Positions 57,749 through 64,000 of a stretch of DNA of 64,000 bases are shown here, piece after piece. How positions within the stretch are numbered: the first letter of the stretch is position 1; every line of letters starts with the position of its first letter. Source of the DNA: Acetivibrio alkalicellulosi (lineage in GTDB: Bacteria; Bacillota; Clostridia; Acetivibrionales; Acetivibrionaceae). The translations under genes were made by a program, and so were the position numbers. The notes under the pieces are model-generated. The model was not told the DNA's origin, ran no database searches, and worked only from the letters and a program-made list of their open reading frames with translations. The stretch spans positions 1,028,671-1,092,670 of the forward strand of contig VLTH01000001.1 of NCBI GenBank assembly GCA_008125075.1. The letters run 5' to 3'.

Positions 57749-57900
57749 TTCTGAAAATGTGTTTCAGAATAGAACCCTTTGATTTTATGTGGGTTCCATT
57801 TGATTGCTTATCAAACAGGCACATGATCAAAGACATTCATTCACATTATAATTTTCATCCTACGTTGATGAGCTTTTTGTTGATGAGTGTTTAAGATCTT
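57749..57900 (+). repeat. Dispersed structured repeat, family B copy 4 (best preserved)
   Basis: Hairpin TTCTGAAA/TTTCAGAA, then AGAACCC...GGGTTC, a TTTGATTGCTTATCAAA hairpin, AGGCACATG, and an outer stem where GATCAAAGACATTCAT pairs with ATGAGTGTTTAAGATC, enclosing TTTTCATCCTACGTTGATGA. It ends about 85 bases before the ccmF-like gene. Confidence 0.75.
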
Positions 57901-57986
57901 AAGCAAAACATAGTAAATACACATGGTGTATTATAGATTATAGATAAAGAAGCACAAGAATGTTCTCTGTGCTTTAGGAGGATTGT

Positions 57987-59834
57987 ATGGGTATATTAGG
58001 CAACATTGCTCTGCTTATATCACTTATAAGTGGTATTTTTAGTGTTATATTTTTAATAATTTTTAAAAAATATAAGATTGGAATCAAACTAGGATTTTTG
58101 TCAAGTATTTTTATTGCTATTTCATCTATTATACTCTTATACCTTTTAATTGTGGGTGACTTTAGTATTGAATACGTCTTTAGGAATACCGACCAAGCTT
58201 TACCTTTAATATATAAAATATCTGCATTTTGGTCTGGATCTGCAGGCTCATTACTTTTGTGGGCTACTTGTATATCTATGGTTTACATTTTCATTTACCT
58301 AATATTTCGTATAAAAAAAATACAAAACAACCAGTACTTAATGTGCTTAACATCTACAACAACCATTTTCAATCTGGTATTTTTAGTAGTATTGATTTTT
58401 ATAAACAGACCTTTTAAAGTTGTTGGTGCCTTTAGCGATGGTTTTGGCCTCACACCTTCACTTCAGAGTATTGGGATGGTCTTTCATCCTCCACTTATCA
58501 TGATTTCTTATTCTTTACTCTTTGCAACATTTGCCTCAAATCTTTATGAAATTCTTTATCCTTCAAGTCAAAAATTATCTATTACAAAAAACATTGCCCT
58601 TTTAGGATGGATCATACTTACAGCAGGTATTGTAAGCGGTGGATTATGGGCATACACAGAACTTGGATGGGGTGGATACTGGGGCTGGGATCCCATAGAA
58701 AATTCTGCTTTAGTCACATGGCTCATTGTAACAGCATATCTTCATTTGTTATTCTTTAAAAAGAATGATATTTCTACTAACCGACTTTTGTTTATTTTGA
58801 TTTCTTCTACTGTTTTCTCTATTATTTTTGGTACTTTTTTAGCAAGAAGCGGAATTCTTCGTTCTGTTCACTCTTACTCAAACCATGGTAGCAAAATATT
58901 TTTTTCAATAATACTTATTGTATTAATTGTTGTAATCTTGTCAATTTTTATTATGGTTTTTAGAAAAAGAAAAACACTTAATCTTTCTACTACTACCTTT
59001 AAAAAACTTCAACTTTATATTCCAATTTTTCTTTTTATAGTACCTGCTATAATAATTATTATAATGACCATATCTCCATTATTTACATCTGAAGGTGGAG
59101 CAATTCCAGAAAAATATTATAATCTTGCTTTTGGTATTCCTGGGCTATTGATTTTAATAAGTTCAACAGCATCTTTCTCATTAAAAGGTATATCAACTAA
59201 GGTTAAAGTTTTTATAATCTCATTTTCACTAATATTAGGATTAGCCACTATGTTCCTTCCTGCCTTCACTTTCTATAGTATTTTAGTAAGGATTTCTCTT
59301 GCCGTTTGCGTTATGTGTCTAGCTGCTATGTTTATAAATTTTGGATTGAATTTTAAAAATATATTTAATAACAACAGTTACCTTTCAGTATTTGTTATTC
59401 ATCTTTCAATAATAATAATTGCAATTGGAATAATAGGCTCAAAGGGCATGAGTATAGAAACAAGAAATGTTATTAATGAGAATGAAATTATCCAAATTGG
59501 TAACTATGATTTAAAACTAATGTCTGTTTCAATTGACGACTCTCCAGAAATAACTTCATGGATTTCAACTTTTTCTATTTATAATGATCAAACGACTAAA
59601 GATGTTGATGCAGCATTTCGCTTTTATAAAAAAAGAAGTATTTACCACTCTAAAGCATTTATATTAAGTTCATTTAAAGAAGATTTGTATATCATTGTTG
59701 TGAATGTATCAGATGATGGTACTGTTCATACAAAAGTATCATTGATAAAATGGATAAATTTTTTATGGATAGGATTTCTTTTGATGATTTTAGCATCATT
59801 AGGAAGGCTGAAAATAACTTCTACATTGCATTAG
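57987..59834 (+). CDS. CcmF/CcsA-type cytochrome c haem-handling protein
   Basis: 615 residues with about 13-15 membrane helices. The haem-binding WWD motif is clear: ELGWGGYWGWDPIENSALVTWL (about 228-249 by count of the frame; key residues WGGYWGWDP). GSAGSLLLW and conserved His in MVFHPPL and VHSYSNHG match CcmF. The last third has an outside-facing domain between the final two helices, as in CcmF. It presents haem to apocytochrome c outside the membrane. The downstream gene encodes a secreted c-type cytochrome, so this is probably its dedicated lyase. No ccmA-E or resB is adjacent. AGGAGG site. Confidence 0.9.
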   Translation: MGILGNIALLISLISGIFSVIFLIIFKKYKIGIKLGFLSSIFIAISSIILLYLLIVGDFSIEYVFRNTDQALPLIYKISAFWSGSAGSLLLWATCISMVYIFIYLIFRIKKIQNNQYLMCLTSTTTIFNLVFLVVLIFINRPFKVVGAFSDGFGLTPSLQSIGMVFHPPLIMISYSLLFATFASNLYEILYPSSQKLSITKNIALLGWIILTAGIVSGGLWAYTELGWGGYWGWDPIENSALVTWLIVTAYLHLLFFKKNDISTNRLLFILISSTVFSIIFGTFLARSGILRSVHSYSNHGSKIFFSIILIVLIVVILSIFIMVFRKRKTLNLSTTTFKKLQLYIPIFLFIVPAIIIIIMTISPLFTSEGGAIPEKYYNLAFGIPGLLILISSTASFSLKGISTKVKVFIISFSLILGLATMFLPAFTFYSILVRISLAVCVMCLAAMFINFGLNFKNIFNNNSYLSVFVIHLSIIIIAIGIIGSKGMSIETRNVINENEIIQIGNYDLKLMSVSIDDSPEITSWISTFSIYNDQTTKDVDAAFRFYKKRSIYHSKAFILSSFKEDLYIIVVNVSDDGTVHTKVSLIKWINFLWIGFLLMILASLGRLKITSTLH

Positions 59835-59850
59835 ATGATAAAAACAAATC

Positions 59851-59886
59851 ATAAAAAGGTATTTTAGAAATTAAAAACCTTTTTAT
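59851..59886 (+). terminator. A/T-rich hairpin between ccmF-like and cytochrome genes
   Basis: ATAAAAAGGT and ACCTTTTTAT form a perfect 10-bp stem with a 16-base loop. It could be a partial terminator or a processing site that sets different levels of the two genes. Confidence 0.5.
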
Positions 59887-59938
59887 GGTTGAAATATAAC
59901 AATAAAATTTAATATTTGTTTAAGGAGGTATTAGTATT

Positions 59939-62900
59939 ATGTTTAAAAAAGCTTCAAAATTTACTATTTTTATTTGCATCCTATCATTATTTGTTTTCTC
60001 AGGTGTGCAAATATTTTCTGAAGCGCTTATTCCTATTAAGGGAGGCCGTGTACCCGTTGACTACTTAGCAACAGATGCTTATTCGGCTCAGAGACTTCAA
60101 GAGGGAAAAGTAGCATATGAAGAAAAATGTGGTGCATGTCATACCGACAGCGGTAGAGACATGGTAATTTTTGGTGATCCTGATTTTACTGCTGCAAGAG
60201 TAAAAGGAAGTGTTAAAAAATTTGCTGGCGCATCAGATGATCCTGAGATAGGAGAAAAAGTATACGAGTATCTTCGCTACAACCATGATGGCGCATTCAT
60301 GAGTCAGGACCAACCATTTTTACAACCTGGTCCTCTAGAGTTAGAACCTGGTGTAGTAAACCCTGTTCTTTCGAGAAGAGAAGATTTTTGGGGGGCATTA
60401 ACAGGACATATAGTTCCTACACCTGATGATATAAATCTTCATAAGATTTGGGATTCATATGATAATGTTAATGTTGTTATACCATTTAAACTAGCAACAT
60501 GGGCCGACTGGATGCCAGTTGCAGTTCCCCTTCCAGCAGCAGTAGCAGAAACAAGAACACTTTTTAATCAACAAAGATATGATCTTAGAAATTTACCATT
60601 ACGGGACAAAGGACTTGGAAGAACGTTTAACTTTAGTTCTGATAGAATATACCATAGACATCAGTTTGCAAGTCATGCTTTTAACAAAACCGATCATTCA
60701 AAAGACTTTCTAGAAGCAATGTACAGCACATCATATGTAAAATTTTTAGCATTACTTAATTTTGAATATGGCCTTCCACAGCGTGTAAATGGAGAGTGGA
60801 ATGGCCCATGGGAATTTGGCCCTCACGAAAACACAATTCTCTGGGGTCCAGGCGAGAATCTTACTCACATTAATTCCTTTGCAATAAACCCACAAGAAAG
60901 AATAAATTCCCGTGAAAAAATGAGAAATGAATGGACTAATTATTCCTTAATGTTCGTAACTGGTAAGCGTGGTAGTTTTACACCTTCATCTTACTTTCAA
61001 GTTGGTACAATGCCATGGGGATGTAAAATATATGATGGTGGAACATTCGGCGGTCAAGATTATCAAATTTTCTTAGGCCTCAAAGGATTTGCGGACTTCT
61101 GGAATCATTCTCAGCAGTATCCTGGTAGATCCTATTCGGGAACACAAGGAATTTCACATTATGGCAGAGAAACAAGAAACTTCTTAACAGCATTTTATTG
61201 GCCATATAGTGCATTTTCATATTATAGAAATAGTAGAGAGATAGCTGTAAATCCTTTTATTGAACTTATATACAGACAGTGGATGGCATCTATCGGTATG
61301 ACAAATAACGACTTAAGAAATTTTAGAACTGATAGATATAACTTGCCAACAGTAAACTCGGATCAGGAAAGATATACATATCTTGTGCGGGCATTTGAAA
61401 CCCTATCCCCTGCTATGACAAGCGAACAGAGGGATTTAGTAAGAGCATACATTAGGCGAATTTATCCTACAAATCCAACAGGATATCAAAACTCATTTAA
61501 TCCACATAGATGGGAGTTAGTGGATCCAGCTCCTAATAGACCTGTAGTTGTTCCTTTTGGATCAGACACAGCAGTTGCAGGAAAACCATATGTTTTAAGG
61601 ATTTTAAGAGCTCAAGCACAGGATGGAGATATTGAAATCACTGCATCAAACCTTCCTAGTGGTGCAAGGCTTGTTAGAACACAAGGAAATTGGGAGTCAG
61701 ACGATAATGAGTACGCTATACACTGGACACCTACTAGTAATCAAGCTGGTAGAACATATACAATTAATTTAACAGGAAGAAGTAATATGGGAAGTACTAA
61801 CGCAACAGCTGAAATAAGAGTAATTGCAACTGAAAGCCCTGTAGTACTTGATGATATACGCGAACAAACGGTTTATGTAGGTCAGGAGTTAACCTTCCCT
61901 CTTACCGTTCAAAATTATCATGCTGAAGATCTTGAATTCTCTATGACGGGAAGCTTTGGAAAAGTAATGAACAACTCATGGAATAGTGCTGGTATTTTCA
62001 CAGTAAGACCTACTGAAAGTGATGTAGGCAGACATACAGTTAGATTTACAGTAAAAGATAAGCTTGGCAATACTTCAACTAAGGAAGCAAGAATAACAGT
62101 CGCAGCAAATAGACCTCCTGAGGTTGTAATAACACCTGACGGTACAGGTCCTGGAAGAGTAAAAAATATATATAGAGCCAGAGTTGGTGAGACTCTTAGA
62201 CTTACAATTAATGCTACCGATCCTGATGGAGATAATGTTGAAATAAGCAAAACCACTGAATTCCCTGGCTTTATCGATGGCAATGTATATACTTATACTG
62301 TTGAAGAAGATATGGCAAGGCACTTCCCTGGTCCTAATGTTCTGACCTTTACAGTAAAGGATATGGATCGTAGATCAACTACCTGGAATCCTATCTACAA
62401 GGGTGGTGAAACAAAGAAAGTTCTATTGGTATACTTTGACTCTGCAAATTCAAGTACAAACCATTCACCATGGGCAATTGCAGGCTCTCCACAGACTGTA
62501 AATTCAGGACAAAGAGTAACACTAGATGGAACAGTTTCAGATGATACCAATGGAGATCCGATTACATTCCGATGGAGGCAAGCTGATGGCCCAACAGTAC
62601 AACTGTCTGGTGATAGAACTGCACAACCAACTTTTACTGCGCCTAATGTTAGCCAACCTACAGTACTTAAATTTTACTTAACTGTAACTGATCCAGGAGG
62701 CCTTAGCGACAGTGATGTAGTTAGAGTTCTAGTTAATCCTTCATCATCAACTACAGTGAAGCTTGGAGATATTAATGGTGATGGAGCCATTAACAGTACT
62801 GACTATACTCTATTGAGAAGAGTTGCACTAGGTATTGTACCAGTAACAGATGATATTCTCGCAGCTGGAGATTTAAACAAAGACGGAGTGATAAATTCTA

Positions 62901-62956
62901 CAGATTTAGTTTTAATGAGAAGGTATCTTCTTGAAATAATAACGTCTTTTAACTAG
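59939..62956 (+). CDS. Secreted c-type cytochrome with PKD/Ig-like modules and a dockerin
   Basis: 1005 residues. Signal peptide 1-29 (SGVQIFSEA). A single c-type haem site CGACH (64-68) lies in a cytochrome-c-like start (GKVAYEEKCGACHTDSG). Residues about 100-535 form a large His/Trp/Tyr-rich domain (FHRHQFASHAF-like, GPHENTILWGPGENLTH, MPWGCKIYDGG) that I cannot assign and that may be catalytic. Then come cadherin/Ig-like modules (about 545-720), another (725-830), a PKD-like module (about 845-940, PVTFRW-type ITFRWRQADGP) and a type I dockerin 942-1003 (DINGDGAINSTD, DLNKDGVINSTD). AAGGAGGT site. The pairing with a CcmF-like gene strengthens the haem call. Confidence 0.88.
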   Translation: MFKKASKFTIFICILSLFVFSGVQIFSEALIPIKGGRVPVDYLATDAYSAQRLQEGKVAYEEKCGACHTDSGRDMVIFGDPDFTAARVKGSVKKFAGASDDPEIGEKVYEYLRYNHDGAFMSQDQPFLQPGPLELEPGVVNPVLSRREDFWGALTGHIVPTPDDINLHKIWDSYDNVNVVIPFKLATWADWMPVAVPLPAAVAETRTLFNQQRYDLRNLPLRDKGLGRTFNFSSDRIYHRHQFASHAFNKTDHSKDFLEAMYSTSYVKFLALLNFEYGLPQRVNGEWNGPWEFGPHENTILWGPGENLTHINSFAINPQERINSREKMRNEWTNYSLMFVTGKRGSFTPSSYFQVGTMPWGCKIYDGGTFGGQDYQIFLGLKGFADFWNHSQQYPGRSYSGTQGISHYGRETRNFLTAFYWPYSAFSYYRNSREIAVNPFIELIYRQWMASIGMTNNDLRNFRTDRYNLPTVNSDQERYTYLVRAFETLSPAMTSEQRDLVRAYIRRIYPTNPTGYQNSFNPHRWELVDPAPNRPVVVPFGSDTAVAGKPYVLRILRAQAQDGDIEITASNLPSGARLVRTQGNWESDDNEYAIHWTPTSNQAGRTYTINLTGRSNMGSTNATAEIRVIATESPVVLDDIREQTVYVGQELTFPLTVQNYHAEDLEFSMTGSFGKVMNNSWNSAGIFTVRPTESDVGRHTVRFTVKDKLGNTSTKEARITVAANRPPEVVITPDGTGPGRVKNIYRARVGETLRLTINATDPDGDNVEISKTTEFPGFIDGNVYTYTVEEDMARHFPGPNVLTFTVKDMDRRSTTWNPIYKGGETKKVLLVYFDSANSSTNHSPWAIAGSPQTVNSGQRVTLDGTVSDDTNGDPITFRWRQADGPTVQLSGDRTAQPTFTAPNVSQPTVLKFYLTVTDPGGLSDSDVVRVLVNPSSSTTVKLGDINGDGAINSTDYTLLRRVALGIVPVTDDILAAGDLNKDGVINSTDLVLMRRYLLEIITSFN

Positions 62957-63030
62957 TTTAAACTTTAAGTTAGATAGTACAGAAAATCTTTATAATTTAA
63001 ATTTGTTCTTATTGATTTGACCTTTATAAT

Positions 63031-63074
63031 GTGGAATTTGTGCAAGCAACCCTTGCCCAAGTTCCACTTTTTTA
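63031..63074 (+). terminator. Intrinsic terminator after the cytochrome-dockerin gene
   Basis: GTGGAATTTGTGCAAG pairs with CTTGCCCAAGTTCCAC (two mismatches) around a short loop, followed by TTTTTT. The rest of 62957-63459 shows no gene. Confidence 0.85.
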
Positions 63075-63459
63075 AAGACTTTTTTTGAAAATGAGTCTAA
63101 AATTATTACTTTTATTGGAGCTTACTATATAATAAATACTGTGCTTTAAAATTTATGCCAATATACTTCTTCTGATATATTTAGACAGGTAAATGCCACA
63201 AATTCTAACAATTATATGATTAAAATTAATTAAACAGTAAACCTCTTTTCTATTTTTCAGCTATTAATGACTAATTTCATTAAACTATTTCACAAGTTGA
63301 TAAAATTTTCAATAAAAATATAATTTTTTATATATTAATAGTATTTTATTTGATATAATTATATAAATATATAATTATGTAGATATTATTTTATAAAGGA
63401 AATAAAAACTTTATTAGAGTGATATCTACAAATAAAAAAATTAAGAGGGGGATTTTAGA

Positions 63460-64000
63460 ATGAATAGTTTAGAAAAGCCAAGAGATTTATCCATTGATAC
63501 CCTAAGAGGTTTGGCTGTTTTTACAATGATTTGTGCAAATCTTGGAGCCGAAATATTAACTGAACCACATCCTCTACTATTTAGATTTTATGGAACTTTT
63601 GCCGCTCCAATATTTATTTTGCTTTCAGGTTATATGACATCTTTTTCTTCAAGCATAAAAAAATACAACTTAAGTTATTTTATTATGAGAGGATTAGTAG
63701 TTTTATTGTTTGCTGTTTTTGTAGATATGGTTTTATGGCTATGTTATCCTCTGGTTTCTTTTGACGTTTTATACATATTAGCCTTAGGAATTCCCCTTAC
63801 ATACTTGTTTGGTAAACTAAGATTTTCACTTAAAGTACTTCTTGTACTAGCCATTTTTAGCATTACCCCATTACTCCAGAGTTTACTTTCCTATAGTCAG
63901 GAATGCTTTGAATTAGATCTAACAGAAAGCCCCAAATTATTGATTGCCAACTCTAATGAAATAATACGAAACTTTATAATAAATGGATGGTTTCCTTTTT
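63460..64000 (+). CDS. Membrane acyltransferase (DUF1624/HGSNAT-like), cut by window edge
   Basis: 180 codons from ATG 63460 (AGAGGGGG upstream), still open at the window end. The start RDLSIDTLRGLAVFTMICANLG matches the first helix of heparan-alpha-glucosaminide acetyltransferase-like and DUF418 proteins. Four to five helices follow (FAAPIFILLSGYMTS, FIMRGLVVLLFAVFVDMVLW, VLYILALGIPLTYLFG, VLLVLAIFSITPLLQ). It probably transfers acetyl groups onto a cell-envelope sugar. Partial, so the catalytic part cannot be checked. Confidence 0.75.
   Translation, partial: MNSLEKPRDLSIDTLRGLAVFTMICANLGAEILTEPHPLLFRFYGTFAAPIFILLSGYMTSFSSSIKKYNLSYFIMRGLVVLLFAVFVDMVLWLCYPLVSFDVLYILALGIPLTYLFGKLRFSLKVLLVLAIFSITPLLQSLLSYSQECFELDLTESPKLLIANSNEIIRNFIINGWFPF

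Noticed and set aside
11321-57900. Family B repeats as a riboswitch class
   Set aside because: Orientation relative to the downstream gene is inconsistent (antisense for engB and the dockerin cluster, sense for the ccmF-like gene) and no known ligand-core consensus is visible.
1-64000. tRNA, rRNA, integrase or intact transposase genes
   Set aside because: I looked for tRNA-like clover leaves near the island edges and for transposase or integrase motifs and saw none, so the mechanism of island entry is unresolved.

Overview
The window looks like the chromosome of a low-G+C, cellulosome-producing anaerobic clostridium (Acetivibrio / Pseudobacteroides / Ruminiclostridium type). The grounds are: DNA roughly 30 percent G+C by eye; strong AGGAGG-type ribosome binding sites with many TTG starts; a clostridial thiamin operon; and four secreted proteins carrying type I dockerins (two F-hand repeats of the form DxNxDGxIDSxD). 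I cannot name the species.

Layout. 1-4.1 kb: 5'-anchored part of comEC (minus, runs off the left edge), a perfect 100-bp tandem hairpin repeat, an exported SH3b-NlpC/P60 peptidase and a GNAT. 4.6-10 kb: thiS-thiG-thiH-thiF-thiD2E-thiC on the minus strand behind a TPP riboswitch and a terminator. 10-19.4 kb: intracellular GH43, engB, a CAP-dockerin protein, a lipoprotein, and a 1387-residue dockerin/FN3/transglutaminase/PG-binding/amidase protein. 19.8-23.9 kb: a TetR gene divergent from cotH-VTC-DUF4956. 23.9-33 kb: aconitase, a phospholipid synthase, a methyltransferase, a GGDEF/HD-GYP protein and a lipid kinase. 33.3-40.5 kb: a dockerin beta-helix protein, a B12-binding protein with an FtsX-type ABC exporter, two oxidoreductases and a GNAT.

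40.6-57.1 kb is a defence island. A type-II-like Wadjet system is encoded as jetD-jetA-jetB...jetC on the minus strand, but 8.7 kb separates jetB from jetC. A short second jetB 3' end abuts jetC, exactly where an AAA-ATPase gene stops. Between them lie an RloA-like ATPase with a decayed RloB, and a tightly coupled five-gene cassette. That cassette encodes a calcineurin-type phosphoesterase fused to a thymidylate-synthase-like domain that lacks the catalytic Cys, a MazG-like pyrophosphohydrolase, a dTMP-kinase homologue, a radical SAM/SPASM-like enzyme and an unknown 155-residue protein. It has its own consensus promoter with three tandem 8-bp repeats at the -35. I consider it the best candidate for an undescribed nucleotide-based system.

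58-63 kb holds a second unusual pair: a CcmF/CcsA-type haem-handling protein followed by a 1005-residue secreted protein with a CGACH c-type haem site, PKD/Ig-like modules and a C-terminal dockerin. This is apparently a cellulosome-attached cytochrome. The window ends in the start of a membrane acyltransferase gene. Three families of short dispersed hairpin repeats are scattered through the intergenic regions.
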